This document shows positions 23,823 through 36,651 of a stretch of 64,000 nucleotides of DNA, piece after piece (within the stretch, counting starts at the first letter, position 1; each line of letters begins with the position of its first letter). The translations under genes and the position numbers were made by a program. The stretch lies in assembly GCA_039707655.1 (NCBI GenBank), contig CM077665.1, positions 292,148,205 to 292,212,204 of the forward strand. The letters run 5' to 3'. The notes under the pieces were generated by a model, which was given only the letters and a program-made list of their open reading frames with translations, made no database searches and was not told the origin of the DNA. Source of the DNA: Elymus sibiricus. Lineage: Eukaryota; Streptophyta; Magnoliopsida; Poales; Poaceae.

Positions 23823-26684
23823 CTAGGAGGAGCTGGCGCCACTGCTCGTCCCGATCGCGGGGAGCTCGTCGTTGACATCGCTGCCGCTACCATCATCATC
23901 GCCAACCGCCGCAGCCGCAGGAGGAGGCGAGGGAACAGCGACGCAGGCGAACTTCTTCATCAGCGCATTCACGGCGCCCTCCACGGCTGTCGCCATAACG
24001 GCGCGAACCCCAGGATCAACCGGGCGAATCACGGAGCCGAAGTCGAAACTCGTCTCGTGAAGGTAGAGGTGGCTGAAGACGCGCATCGCGGCCGCGGAGA
24101 AGAGGTCGCGTTACTCACTCTCCAAGACGTTCTCCACCCTGGCGACGGCACCCTCAAGCGCCTCGGCAAGTTTCGAAGAGAGCTCCGACGAAGGCGCTCT
24201 CACGGGTTACCAGGGGTTCTGCAAACCCCCCACGGTAGAAGGACTACAGCGCCTGGCGAAGCCTGAGCTCGACGGAGGGGAGAGCGTCAAGCTCCGCAGC
24301 CTTCTTCTCCTCGGCCGCGGCGAAGGTCTTCTCCCGGGAGGCAAGCCGGGCCTTCTCCACAGCCACTTCCTCCTTCAACCTGTCCTGCTGCTCGCGGTCA
24401 GTGGCTAGGTCGTCCGCCGCCTTGGACAGCGCGGAGTCATGGTCGGCGAGCTTGGCCTCACAGGCCTTGAGGTCGTCCTCCCGCTGGCGGAGCCTCTCCG
24501 CGAGCGCGGACCTGTCCTCTTGATGAGCCTTCAGGCGGGCCTCCGCCTCGTCACAGCGCTTCACGGCAGACGCCGCATCAGTCAGCGCCGCGTGGCCTCG
24601 TCTTGGCTCCAAACCGCCATGGCTGAGGCGTCAGCCCGGAGCCACCCAAAAAGAAGACCCAAGCGCTCTCTCGCGAGGTGACCGTCGGCGCTCCCGAGGG
24701 CGTCCCGGACCTGGTCCAAAACAGCATAGGCCCCGTCCAGAGCGCCTTTCTCGACTGAAGGAACACGAGTCAAAGGCACTAGGGCACGGCCTGGAGATGG
24801 CGCCCGCACGGCAGCAGGGGCTGCTTCGGGAGAGGCAGGAGCATGAAGAGCGGATGACATCGGCGGCTGCTCCCCCACCATAGGCAAGGCGGGGGCGGAC
24901 GTCCCTACGCCCAGCTGGCCCTCAGGGGCTGGTCCATCAGGCGGAGGTGTAGGCGCGCCCCCAAGGACGGAAGCGGCCACTCCAGCGGGCATCGGGGGCT
25001 CCGCGGCCGTGGCAAGGATGGTCACCCCGCGAGCCCCCTCGCGCGCGACATCCGGCGCCTCATCTAGCGTCGGCGAAGCACCAAGAACGGGCGTCACGTC
25101 GGAAGGCACCCTCGGCTTGATGCCGGCCTTCTTCTTCTTCGCCTTCGGCATGGGCGCGCCCCTGGTTACCAAGCAAAGGAGGGATCATCAACACATAAAC
25201 CACCGGAAGGCGGCCAAAAACCAAGCGAAGTTACTTACTCCTCGACGTCGACCCACTTCCTCCTTCTTTCCACCGCGGAGAGAGCGGGGATGCTCCCGTC
25301 CTTCTCCGGGGAGACGCCTCCGTGGGAAGAATCGGTGGAATCGCTCGAAGGGGCCACGGCCGGCAAGGTCGAGCCAGCCCTGGACGCGACCACCTCGCCC
25401 ACAAGCTGCGGCTCGGACAGGGGCGAGGTGGGCGCCTCGACCACCTTGCCGGCGCGAGCTGGGGGCTCCGGAGGAGGCCCAGCCTCGCGCTTCCTCGGCG
25501 TCGCCCGGCAGGTGGATCGTGCGGCCCGAGGTGTGGGGCCTGGCCCCCTGAGGATCCTAGCAAGTCGCGGAGGACTTGCAGCAGGGAGCTCACCGGCGTC
25601 GTCGTCATCGAAGCTGCGGAGAAGTGCACTCCACGACAGAGGAGACACTTCCTCCAGATCGTCATCCGCCATCTCCACCGAGTCCTCTTCATCTGCGGTG
25701 TCATCGGAGGACACCGCCACAGGGGTGCCGGGGCTCTCGGCCGGAGAGAGCCCCAGCTTGTCGAAACTGGGCATCGCGGCGACCAGATCAGCCTTGTCGT
25801 CATGGTAGTACAGCGGGGCGTAGGCCTCAGGAAGGTCCCTGGGGTCGCCGTTGAGCAGGGTCGCCATAACCCTGCTCAGCTCCTCGGGGGTCAGGAGCGC
25901 AGAACGGAGCCTCATGTCATCACCACCACCTTGATAGTCCCACATGGGCCTCGAGTGGGACTGGTGGGGGCGCCAGGCGTTGCACCAGGAACTCCTTCAC
26001 TATCATTCCCCCAGTCAACTTCCTGGCGCTGATATCTCGAAGGACCCGCTCCAAAACGGCCTTGGCCCGGGGGTCAGAGAGCTTCGCGGAGCTCCACGCC
26101 GGGATCTTCTCCGGCAGCCCCTTGGGGAGCTCCAGGCAAGGGTCGTTGCCCTTGAGATCCAAGAAGACCCAACGGTTCCTGAAGTTCTCCACCTTCTTCC
26201 CGGCCTTGAAGAGCATGTTCCCGCTCTGGACCGTGACGAAGGAGACGCATGCCGACCGCTGAGCTCCGTCATGAAGCCGCAAGCTGAAGAAATGGCGGAA
26301 CAGGGCCACCGATGGCCTCACGCCCACAAAAGCCTCGTAGTAAAAGGCAAACACGGATAGAAGCAGGATGGAGTTGGGTTGAAGATGGAGGGCCTGGATC
26401 CCGTAGTGCTCAAGGATGGCGGTGAAGAACGCGGAGAAGGGTGGGACGAGCCCGGAGAAGACGTTGTGGAGGAAGAAGGGATAGGACGACTTGGCCAGAC
26501 GGTGGCTCTCCGCGGAGCCGCACCTTATCAAGGTCCGCCCCCACTCATTGGAGTCATCTGCCGTCAACGGAAGCACCGGGGCGAGGTCCCCGTCCTTGGC
26601 TATGGTGGACTCTGAGAGCGCCGGCGAGATAGGAGCAGAAGCCGAGCTCTGGGATCCGGGTTTCGACTTGCCGACGGGAGCCAT
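23823..26684 (-). pseudogene. Antisense additional gene of C (putative gypsy-type transposon domain protein)
   Basis: The gene lies on the strand opposite to gag-protease. The likely start is ATG 26684, reading MAPVGKSKPGSQSS. The first 250 residues carry the plant domain annotated as putative gypsy type transposon (PF04195-like, by pattern): YPFFLHNVFSGLVPPFSAF, then FAFYYEAFVGV and SVALFRHFFSL. A frameshift near 25940 moves the frame to MWDYQGGGDDMRLR. Exon 1 ends at a GTAAGT donor (25238). Exon 2 starts at 25161 with GAPMPKAKKKKAG in the same phase. A Pro/Ala-rich linker is followed by a coiled coil around 24600-24250 (RLRQREDDLKACEAKLADH). A last block with MRVFSHLYLHETSFDF ends at 23823, after a further frame change near 24240-24090. 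Its function is unknown. Frames upstream of 26684 that run into the 3' LTR are probably not coding. F carries a shortened relative. Confidence 0.72.
25162..25238 (-). other. Predicted 77-bp intron in the antisense gene of C
   Basis: On the minus strand the exon ends GAGGA|GTAAGT and resumes AACCAG|GGGCGCG. Splicing joins two open frames in phase 2 across a stop codon (TAA formed by the donor itself). F has the same donor and phase at 37262. Confidence 0.65.
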
Positions 26685-26985
26685 TGAGAAGCTTTTGGGG
26701 CCAAGGGAGCAAGAAGAAGGATGGAGCGGTGCTGATATCTGAGGAGGTTCTCGCAAGGGATGGAGATCTGCAAAGAAGAGCAAGGGCGCGGAAGAGGAAA
26801 ACAATAATGGCTCGGCGCTGGACGTCAGGCTTTTGTTGGTTCGGGCAGTTGCCGAGGAGATACGGGGCGGGGACGCCCACGCCCCACCAAGCACCGCATG
26901 CCAAACCTGGCCCGCATGTAGTAAGGGCCCGCGGCGCTCCGGGCCATCTTCTTCGGTTCCCCGTCGGGGCCGGATCGAGCGCTCC

Positions 26986-27837
26986 TTGGGCCCGGGGGCT
27001 ACTGTCGGCGTTCTGGATACCGGGGTACCCAGACTTGCCTGCCTGCGGCCCAGGGCGTGGCCCACCTGGCGGTCCGTACGGCCCCGCGCAGCTTCACTCA
27101 GGGCAAGACCCTCGCGAGAGTCCCACCCTCGCGAGGAAGACAGCGCCAAGGCGGAGAAGGGAGGCCTCCTCAGGCCTCCTCATGAGTAGCGGAGATCCCT
27201 ATGCAACGCTAGGCCTCGGGAGGACAAAGGTGACGACAGCCGGGCCAGGCGGGCGCCAGCGCGCCAGGTGAAACAGTTTCCCCTTTGGTGCAAAGGAGAC
27301 AAGGACGAACGTGGGTTCCCAAGGAGCCCCGCCAAAGGTTTCCATTCCGGTGCTACAAGACCGGGTCAGCGAGCGCGGCAGGACGGATGTCACCAGCGAG
27401 CCCACCACCGCGTCACCACCACCTACTTTGCAGGCGAAGACCGCCTTTCGTCAGGATAAGATGTACCTCCTGTCCCCTTTCAAATTTGGCCGTTGTGGGA
27501 TCCCTTCCCGCCATTGCGATAAGGGAAGAGGACCCGGGCCGCTATAAATAGAGGCTAGGCAGCCCGGTAGAGGAAACGAAGCGACCACTCCGCAAAGACA
27601 CCACTGTACTAGTTCATCCACCAACCTCTTCGTGAGGCAATCCACCAAAAGGCAGGAGTAGGGTTTTACGCTTCGCAGCGGCCCAAACCTGGGTAAACTC
27701 TTTTGTACCATCTTCTTCCTCGAGATTGAGCGGGGTTATCATGTTGTGAGCTTGGGAGGGGTGAAGCTGTTGGGGAATCTTCGCACACGCCCCTGGGTTC
27801 GAATTCCTTAGGGTTTTGCGTTGCCCGAAATCCGACA
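26986..27837 (+). repeat. Polypurine tract and 3' LTR of element C
   Basis: The tract CTTGGGCCCGGGGGCTAC (about 26985-27002) is directly followed by the LTR, 27003-27837. F carries the same tract next to its 3' LTR. The shared LTR motif is at 27650-27696. The TATA box (CTATAAATAGAGG) is at about 27541. Confidence 0.9.
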
Positions 27838-27904
27838 CCCAGTGACTCTCACCTGGGTCGGCCTGGTATCTGCTTGTTAAGGTTATTGCATAGGCAACAT
27901 CAGG

Positions 27905-29176
27905 TCAAGTACATAGCATGGCATACATGATGGATCCTATTGCCGAAGCATATGGAATCCTACTCATCCGATTTTGCTCATCAGAAGTCGTTGGACTCTG
28001 AGTCTTGCTTATCCTAATGCCATGTGAGATGGGTAAGAACCCCTTCTTAGTCTCGCTCATGTTGAATCGTTTCAACACTTTGTCTATGTACGTGCTCTGG
28101 CTTAAGCCCAGCATCCTTCTCGATCTATCTCTATAGATCTTGATGCCTAAAATGTACACTGCTTCTCCAAGGTCTTTCATCGAAAACTTGCCATTCAATG
28201 ATTCCTTGACTGAGTTCAGCATCGAAACATCATTTCCGACCAGCAGTATGTCATCCACATACAGGATCAAAAATACTACCGAGCTCCCACTAGACTTGTA
28301 TAAACAATAGCCCTCTTCATTCTTGATGAAACCAAGGTCAACGATGACTTCATCAAAACGAATGTTCCAACTCCGAGCTGCTTGCTTCAATCCATAAATG
28401 GATCTCTTGAGCTTGCATATTTTACCAGCATTATCTGGATCGACAAAACCTTTAGGTTGTATCATGTATACATCCTCCTGTAAATTTCCATGAAGGAAAG
28501 CCGTTTTGACATCCATCTTCCATATCTCATAATCGAAATATGCAGCTATAGCTAGTATGATCCTCACCGACTTTAGCATCGCTACCGGCGAGTAGGTCTC
28601 GTCGTAGTCAATTCCTTGAACTTTTTCATAACCTTTAGCAACAAGCCGAGCTTTGTGGATCTGAACATTTCCATCCACATCGGTTTTCTTCTTAAAGACC
28701 CATTTGCAACCAATGGCAATTACGCCAGGTGGCAGATCAACCAAGTCCCAGACTTGATTATCATCCATGGACTTTAACTTGTATCTCATGGCCTCCAGCC
28801 ATGCCTCGGAATCTGGGCTCACCATCGCTTCCGCATATGTGGCTGGCTTGTCGCTTTCTAGCAACAACACATCGCGCACTCTACGCAATCTTTCCGACCT
28901 CCATGGCTCCGGTGCCGATTCCAGTACGGGTTCCCTAACCAACTCCGGTATGATCTCATCACTAGCCGAGTTGTCCCCGAGTGGCTCTCGAACTTCTTCG
29001 AGTCGTATCGTTCTCCCACTGGCTTCCCGACTGAGAAACTCTTTCTCTAGGAAAACCCCGTTCCGAGCAACAAACACTTTTTTCTCTTCTTGGTTGTAGA
29101 AGCTGTATCCCAAGGTTTCCCTCGGATATCCCACGAATATGCATTTATCTGACTCGGGTGTAAGCTTGTCCGACAT
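27905..29176 (-). pseudogene. RT of Copia B
   Basis: The minus-strand frame from 29176 begins after TGA 29182-29180, which interrupts CEAFVK and LMSDKLTPES, and ends at TGA 27907-27905. Motifs in order: CIFVGYPRETLGYSF (end of integrase), GCKWVFKKKTDVDG, ARLVAKGYEKVQGIDY, KTAFLHGNLQEDVYM, YGLKQAARSW and LILYVDDILLVGND, the YVDD catalytic box. LGIKIYRDRS and SIMYAMLCT follow. It copies the element RNA into DNA. Frame and motifs are complete, so only the nonsense codons and insertions disable it. Confidence 0.92.
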
Positions 29177-29179
29177 GAG

Positions 29180-30240
29180 TCATTTGACAAATGCTTCACA
29201 ACCCCAAATCTTTAGAAAACACAAACTAGGACTCTTCCCAGTCCACATCTCATGTGGTGTCTTATCTACGGACTTTGATGGTACCCTATTAAGTGTGAAA
29301 GCTTTAGTTTCTAGAGCGTATCCCCAGAATGACAAGGGTAAATCCGATTTGCTCATCATTGATCGGACCATGTCCAACAAGGTTCGATTTCTCCGTTCTG
29401 ACACGCCGTTTCTCTGCGGCGTACCCGGAGGTGTGAGCCGAGGTACTATACCTCGGCTTTTCATATGATCATCAAAATCCTGGCTCATGTACTCACCTCC
29501 ATGATCTGATCGTAGAAGCTTTATTATCTTGCCGAGCTGATTTTCAACCTCGCTCTGAAACTCTTTGAACTTTTCAAAAGTTTCCGACTTGTGCCTCATA
29601 AAATAGATATATCAATATCTACTCAAGTCGTCAGTAAAAGTCACGAAGTACTGATAGCCACCTCTGGCCGTTGTGCTCATTGGAGCACACACATCACTGT
29701 ATATAAGCTCCAACAGCTCGGAAGCCCTTTCGCAACTCTTTGCAAAAGGAGACTTAGTCATCTTGCCGAGCAAGCATGATTCGCATGTCTCGAACGACCC
29801 AAAGTCGGATGAAGTTAGGAGTCCATCATCATGGAGCTTATTCATGTGTTTCAGACTAACGTGTCCAAGCCGGCAGTGCCAGAAGTATGTCGGATTTATC
29901 TCATTAGGCTTATGCCTCTTGACATTCATGTTATAGACTGGTTCCGTTTCCAGATTCAAAATAAATAGCCCATCTACAATGGGTGCATAGCCGTGGAACA
30001 TTCCATTCAAATAAAGTGAACAACCATTGTCCTTTAAACTGAATTCATAACCGTGACTCATCAAGCATGAGGCAGAAATAATGTTCCGACTAAGTGTGGG
30101 AATGTAATAACAATTATTCAATTCCAAAATAAATCCAGAAGGAAGCTTGAGCTGCATCGTGCCGACCTCCAACGCAGCAGCTCTTGCTTTGTTGCCGACC
30201 CTGATGTCAATCTCCCCTTGTGCCACACGCCTAGTTCTTA
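29180..30240 (-). pseudogene. Protease end, pre-integrase and integrase of Copia B
   Basis: The minus-strand frame matches the RT frame and is broken by TGA 29614-29612. Motifs: LPSGFILELNNCYYIP and LSRNIISASCLMSHG (protease to integrase linker), then FWHCRLGHVSLKHMN and CESCLLGKMTKSPF, the H-H-C-C zinc site. LIYSDVCAPM, YFVTFTDDLSRY and, past the stop, LRSDHGGEYMSQDF give the catalytic D-D-E region. Its 5' part lies across insertion D, at 34520 and above. Confidence 0.9.
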
Positions 30241-33200
30241 TGTCACACCCTGTGTTTGTATCACTTTGCTATGCTTGGATTTACAAAATTTGGAACCAAT
30301 TAAAACTTTTGAGTGCACATGCTTGTTTGAATTGTTGCTTGTTTGCTTGTTTCGTTGTTTGTGTATGGCACTCTTAGGTTCTACTCCTCTCCATATTCAT
30401 TCTCCTTGATCCAAACATTTGCCCAATGATCATACCATGTGTATAGTACCTAAAACTATTTTTTATCAAAATTTATTTTGACCAAAAAGGATTTATTCAA
30501 ATTAGGTTTTCAAAACCCCCTGAGTTGAGGTTTGCACTGCAAGTCCTCAAATTGGGTGGATCCTTTTTCCCCAAAGGCTTTATTTGAAACCTAATATATA
30601 AACTACTTCCCAAAACCACCAAATATTAATTTCAAAGATTATTTTGCTATTTTATTTAAAGGCTTTTTCTAAAGGCCAGAAATGGTTTTTCATAGGGAAA
30701 AATTATTTAAATGATTTAAAAATATTTGAGAAAATTTACGGAAACTCAGTGGACATATATTTTCCATATAAATGAGTTTCAACACATGGTCATGTTCAAA
30801 ATCATGGGCAAAACCCCTCAAAACCCTTTCTGCTTAAATCAAGATTTTGAAATATTTCTATAAGAAATATTCAAAATAAATTCCAGGAAAATTCCAGCAA
30901 GTCACACATGACATATGTGATGATCTTGCAAAGTTTCATCTCAATCCCAATTGTTTTGCTTCACCAAAATATTCCAAAACCACTCCTGTCCAGAACCAAA
31001 TTTGAACAACTTTACATTGTGAAGTTTCTTCCCTTGACCCCAAACTTTGTGGGCATGTGCTGAACCCCAAATAATGATACCACACCAAGTGGTGGATTTG
31101 TGGGAAGTGAAATGCATGCCTAGATCTACAGAAATCTGATTCTGTTGATTTCTAGGGTTTTACAAAGTTACATTGTGTACTTTCTTCAATCAAGCTCAAA
31201 CTTGGTGATCAACCCTATTTCTAATCACCATTTGCCCCTGTTAGATTTCTTGGCAAGAAAACTCCATTTGCTTAGCCAAACCATCATCAAACACTTCTGC
31301 ATATTTTGTAAAGAACCTTGTTTGACCCCCTTCTGCTATTCTCCTTCACTTCAAATCTTTACCACAGCTTACTAGTTTAGCAGTGCACCTCCAGTAACTT
31401 TCTCCGGATAAGGCTCAAGCACTAGGTGGGGGTAAAACCCCTATTTTTTCCTTCTGGACAGCCTAAACAGGAGCTTCTCTCCTCCAATTTCTTTCTCCCT
31501 CCCCTCACCCTAGTTCCAGAGCATCCTAGGAGCTCTAAGCAACCCCCAGGAGCTACTGGACAAGGTGGGGTACCCCAGAGTGCGCGGGCAACGGCAATGC
31601 CGGCCATATGCACACTCTGGAGCGCGCTATAGTGCGCTCCCGCACTGTAGCCACCGCCCAATCCCCCTTCCCGACAGCCTCGGGTCTCCCAATTGTGTCC
31701 CCCCGAGGCGACCTCGCCGTCCGGGACACGCTACCCTGTCGGCCCCCTCCTCCTTCTCTCTCCGGCGGCCTCCCCCGCGCGTGCCCGACGCCGCCCAGCT
31801 CGGCCAACCGCGGGGCTCGCACGCGCGCGCTCCCCCGCCTCTCTCTCCTTTTCCTCTGGTCGTGGACGTTCCCCAGCAACGCCACAGACACTCCCGCGCC
31901 CCCTCCCGTGGCCCCCAGCCACGGCTACGACCTCACCGGTGCACGGGCCATGGTGCACCATGGCCCCGCCTATAAGAAGCCCTCCCGAGCTCTCATCCGC
32001 TCTCCTCTCGCTCCCTCTCGTCCCCAGTCGACCCCCAGCAGAGCCCCAACCCCTCTCTCTCTCCCTATGCTCGGAATCAAGCTCGACGCCACCAACTCGG
32101 GCCGTCGTCGATCTCGTGGTAGTAAACCCCTCCGGCCCTCATTTCTCCCCCTCTGGCTTCCCCTTGCGCCTCTGAGTCGTTTCCCCCTCTTCCCCGTTCA
32201 TTTTGTAGTCGGAATCGACGACCTCGAGCTCGGCCGGAAGCCCTCCGCCACGGCCTCCTCGTCGCCGGCGACTCCGGCCATCCCAGCCGCTCCCTCGACC
32301 ACCACCCGAACGGCGACGCCCTACTGGTACCATTCCCCCCATCGCCGAGCCCTGCCGCGCCTCCTACCGCCGACAGTGAGCTCCTCCACCCTCGTCCCAA
32401 GGTAGAAGACGGACCCGACAGGGAGGCCCCACCTGTCGGCCTCTGTCTCGCCCGCCTCTCTCTCCCACTCTCACTGGCACCCGAGCCCCGCCCGTCAGGT
32501 TTGAACCTGGCGAGCGCAGGCGCACCGGTTCGCCTGGGGCTGATTTGCTCTGGGCCGGCCCAGTTGCGGCCAGTTCTGGCCTAGGGCACAATGCCCATTT
32601 TCTTTTTTTCTTTTTCTGTTATGATTTCCAAAAATTGCTCAGAACCCAATATTTCTCGAAATCCAATAATTTCTCCACCATAAATCTTAGAATATTCTGT
32701 AGAATTTTATAGTGCCACTTGTAAAAATGTTTGCAAAAGTTTTATGTACTATTTTATTTTAAAACCTCTTTTAGGCATTTTTAGCCACTATTAAAAATAA
32801 TTTTGAAAACCTTTTTCACCCCAAAACCTTAGACATATATTTTTAGAATAGTTTTTAGTATTTTTCAGAATAGAGTAACATTTTTGTAGTGGCTTTTGTG
32901 CTCTGTTTTTGTTGTGATGCTTATTATTATCATTATTTATCGTGACGATAGATTGCGCTATTGACGAGGGAGTTGGACCCGAAGACTTCGAAGACCCCGA
33001 AGACCTTGTTGAGCCAGGCAAGCAGCCCTTTGACCATGACTATGAACCCTTTTATTGCATGTCATATAGCACTTGTTGTTCCGATGAATTGATCATGTTG
33101 ATGAGGTATCCCCCCCCCTTCGGTGGGATGCCTTCGATACTTTACCATTGATACTTGCATCGTGCATGACCCTACCATTCTTATGAGGGTTGTGCGGGTG

Positions 33201-34519
33201 GGAGTAGTTAGGTTGCTAGTAGTGCTACGCAAGTGGGATGGGAATATGCATGGTGTTGGGAACAAAAGTGTTTTCAAATACTTTCGAAAACCTCGTCGGG
33301 TGCCACTAATGCTCGAGGGAGAAGATGTTGAGCTAGGTAACCACTTGATAAAGAAGTGGTGTACCGGAGCAGGTGAACGTGTGTGTTTTCAAAAACGGAT
33401 TAGATTTAAGATTTGTCGACCGTCCCAACCTTACATGCACAACCACGATACCCCTTATGGGACGGGGCTTTGTTGATTACCATGGTGGGTACTAGCATAG
33501 AGCCCGCATTACTAGTGGCGGAGTGAAGTGGTCACTCTCGATACGGGGTCGTACCGGAATGGACGATCATGCGCTGTCTTTACAGGCACCGGGCACACCG
33601 TTGCGTGCCCTCATGGATGATACGTGTGATGTATATCATGAGGGATGGCACCAACGAGTCGACTCTTTGTTTAGTATCGCTAAGGGAAAGGCATTGTTCG
33701 GGTGCTTACCTCGGGTATGCAATATACCGCGAGTCGTGGATGACACGGAAGTTCCCCGAGTCTTGTGGGTAAAGTGTGCAACCTCTGCTGAGTGTAAAAC
33801 TATTTGAATAGCCGTGTCCACGGTCAAGGACAGTTGGGTGGTGCTGCTTAAACTACGTCCAGATGTTTTCACAAACTGGTGTGTGTATGTGTTGCCAACA
33901 AAGGTGATACTTGAGCTAAGTCCGATGATTGGCATGATGATGAACATGAGATGTTCAACCCCTACTTATGATGACAACTGAGACTTCTTCACATGAATAC
34001 CTGTCAACAGTTGATGCATGCTTACTCAAGGTGACTTGATCATATCATTGCACTTAAAATCAGCTTTCTGCAAAACTTACCTACTTAGTGCTATATCATG
34101 CATTGTTATACCTTGTTCCACAACATGGGTTGCTTGCGAGTACATTCAAAGTAATCATTGGCTTGCCACTAGTTATTTAATTGGCCAGGCCTGGAAGAAC
34201 AGGAATACGGTGAAGAGTTCATTGGTGACGAATATGCAAAGTAGGACGCTTCCCAGTCAGAATGCCTGTAGGTTTAAGGCAGATGGCATGGGTTCACGCT
34301 TCCAATCAAGACTTTCCGCTGCTTGTTATGTTTAAGTGTCTGGCCCTTGCGGCCCTATCTATGTAAGACTTGACCTCCATGGTCTTTATTTGTGTAAGAC
34401 ACTAAATGTGGATGTAAGACTCTTGTTATTCAGCTTCTGTGTGTTCAGTGAGCATTGATCTCTGGGATCACTGTACACGTGCATTCGGTGATCACGACTT
34501 ATGAGTCAGGGTCCCTACA
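30241..34519 (+). mobile_element. Solo LTR D, 4.3 kb
   Basis: Target duplication TCTTA at 30236-30240 and 34520-34524 is exact. Ends are TGTCACACCC and GTCCCTACA. No gag, pol, primer site or polypurine tract is inside, so the 4279 bp is read as a single very long LTR left after LTR-LTR recombination. A GC-rich promoter region with TATAAGAAGCCC (31971) precedes a C-rich leader. The flanks are AT-rich. The 265-codon frame at 31608-32405 crosses the TATA region and is GC-rich without motifs, so I do not call a gene. It interrupts the gag to pre-integrase junction of B. Very long LTRs are known in Triticeae, for example the Sukkula type, but the family is not proven. Confidence 0.8.
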
Positions 34520-34524
34520 TCTTA

Positions 34525-35479
34525 TCAGCCCCTGCATCGAGTTGCATATATGAACAACCGATCCGGTATCAAATACCCAAGAGCTACTAGGTATGTCAGC
34601 AAGGTAAATGTCTATAACATATGTAACAAGTTTACCTTTGCCTGAAGAAGCATTTCCGGCCTTCTTGCCATGCTCAGCAAGCCACTTGCTACAGTTCCTC
34701 TTCCAGTGACCAGTTTTCTTGCAATGAAAGCACACGGTCTTTGAGTCCGGTCCCGACTTCGGTGCAGCGGCGGAGACAACCTTCCCCGTGCCCTTTGCCT
34801 TACCCTTTTTCTTGGACCAACTCTTCTTGAACTTAGCCGAGTTCTGCACCATCAATACTTGATGTGTGCCTTTCTTAATATCTTGCTCTGCCACCTTAAG
34901 CATCCCATGCAATTTAGTGAGCTTCTTATCCATGCCGTGCATATGATAGTTCGAGACGAACGTCCCATAGCTAGGTGGAAGAGAACCCAGAATTGCATCC
35001 ATGGACAACTCGTCCCCAAGTGGGAAGCCTAACCGATCCAATGCTTGCACGTACCCGATCATCTTGATCACATGCGGGCTCAGTGGATCACCCTCTTTCG
35101 GCTTGCAATCCGTGAAGGATTGCCAGACGTTGAACCTTTCGGTCCTAGCCTGCAACTTAAACATGCTTTTGAGACTCTCGATCATAGCGAAAGCGTCAAT
35201 GTTTTCGAAATGCTGTTGCAAATCGGGCTCCATACAAGCCAGCATGAGGCAGCTGATCTCGTTTGATTCATCAACGGGTTTCTGATGGTCATTCTTGGTT
35301 GTGGCACTAGCATTCTCGGCAGGTTCCTCTGGAAGCGGATCCTCTAGAACATGTTCCTTTTTATCGTGCTTGAGAACAATTCTCAAATTTCTATACCAGG
35401 TGGTAAAGTTTGTTCCATTCCGTTTATCCTTTTCCAGAATTGATTTCAATGCAAAGTTGGGTTGAGCAGGTGGTGCCAT
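34525..35479 (-). pseudogene. Gag and start of protease of Copia B
   Basis: Minus-strand frame, likely start ATG 35479 (MAPPAQPNFALKSIL), with an alternative in-frame ATG at 35503. Gag motifs: NGTNFTTWYRNLRIVL, the UBN2-type start, then LGSLPPSYGTFVSNYHMHG. A Lys-rich stretch leads to the zinc knuckle CFHCKKTGHWKRNC (C-x2-C-x4-H-x4-C). WVFDTGSVVHICNS is the aspartic protease site (D-T-G). The frame ends at insertion D after MQGLIR and continues at 30240 as the pre-integrase. The part seen here is without a stop. Confidence 0.9.
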
Positions 35480-36052
35480 TGATCTACAACAGAAAATATG
35501 CAATCACTAAGCAATGTGTTTATGTAGAGTAATTCAAGGCTTAAATAGAACTACTCCCACTGAAGTTGGCATCCCTCCGCAAACTCTCAGTGATTCAGGA
35601 CCCGTCTAGCGCGAGCGACTAGTGATTTTTAGCATCACTACTAGCCAACATGCCTATTCGGTAAGCAACTCCTTGCTAATCGTATCTCTATACGACTCCT
35701 GTCGGTCGGGTAGGTATCTTATACCCCGGCTCCCAACCTTCTTTGCCACAAGGCCCAAAACCGTTTTGATAGCCTTGTCAAGTTAACCTGATGTAGTGCA
35801 TGTCCGTGTCCGACATGAACCCTCCAGTTCAAGGACACGTAGTGGCTCCTCAATTTTATGAGCCCACCACTAGACGTACTTGACGTGCGAACGTGAAACA
35901 TCCAGAATGGCAATGTGCTTGATATTAACGAGGGATCTTTCTACCATTTTAACATGCATAGAAAAAAGAAGCAATATCAATGACATATAAACATAAATAC
36001 GTGAAATAGTATGGCTCCTTCATGGATGTCCTTCCAGGCCGGCACCAACTCC
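35480..36052 (-). other. 5' leader of Copia B, piece next to gag
   Basis: This is non-coding leader between gag and the primer site of B, split by F and D2. Other pieces are 41952-42236 and 51903-52207. I see no conserved frame in any of them. Confidence 0.7.
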
Positions 36053-36651
36053 TGTCGGATTTCGGGATCCGCAAAACCCAAAGAGGTTCAAACACAGGGG
36101 CGTGTGCGAAGATCCCCACCAGCTTCGGCCTCAAGCTCACAGCTCGATAGCCTAGCTCGACGAACTCGCTCGATTGCAAGGAAGAAGATAGCACATGAGG
36201 GTTTACCCAGGTTCGGGCCGCTGCGAAGCGTAAAACCCTACTCCTGCCTTTTGGTGGATTGCCTCACGAGGAGGTTTGTGGATGAACTAGTATAGTGGTG
36301 AGTTGCCTCGTGAGGGCGCTCGGGCGGTGTTGGATCCCTTCCTTTTCCTACGGAGCGGTCTAGCCTCTATTTATAGCGGCCCGGGTCCTCTTCCCATATC
36401 GCATCGGCGGGAAGGGATCCCACAATGGCCAATTTCGAAGGGGGACAAGGAGTACATCTTATCCTGACGAAAGGTGGTCTTCGCCTACAAAGTAGCCGAT
36501 GGTGATGCAAAGGTGGGCTCGGTGATGACGTTCGTCCTGTTGGGCTCGTGGTCTTGGTCTGGTTGCACCGGAGTGGAAACCTTTGAGGGGTGCTTTGGGA
36601 ACCGGCGTATGCCTTTGCCTCCTTTGCACCCCCGTTCCCAGGACGCCGACA
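36053..36651 (-). repeat. 3' LTR of element F, internally deleted
   Basis: The 599-bp copy aligns with both ends of the 841-bp 5' LTR. It lacks about 240 bp between the CCTTTGCACC and the CCCGTTCC...GGACGCCGACA ends, which is the 5' (U3) part on the element strand. It has about 25 extra bp (GGTTCAAACACAGGGGCGTG region, about 36080-36110). The shared LTR motif lies at 36201-36248, and the TATA box near 36372. Confidence 0.85.

Larger units (their letters stand above)
18177..27837 (+). mobile_element. Gypsy element C, plus strand, defective
   Basis: Target duplication CCCAG at 18172-18176 and 27838-27842 is exact. LTRs are 834 and 835 bp. Order: 5' LTR, primer site, gag-protease in one frame, an RT scrap, non-coding repeats, an antisense gene on the minus strand, polypurine tract and 3' LTR. 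RNase H and integrase are missing, so it cannot move without help. F is of the same LTR family in the opposite orientation. It splits the RNase H of B. Confidence 0.93.

Noticed and set aside
25920..27149. The 5' extension of the antisense frame of C into the 3' LTR.
   Set aside because: The frame is open for about 155 codons before ATG 26684, but this part is LTR sequence also present in the other LTR. The domain starts after 26684.
31608..32405. A 265-codon plus-strand frame in solo LTR D.
   Set aside because: It crosses the TATA region of the LTR, is Pro/Ser/Arg-rich and overlaps other long frames in the same GC-rich block. No motif supports a protein.
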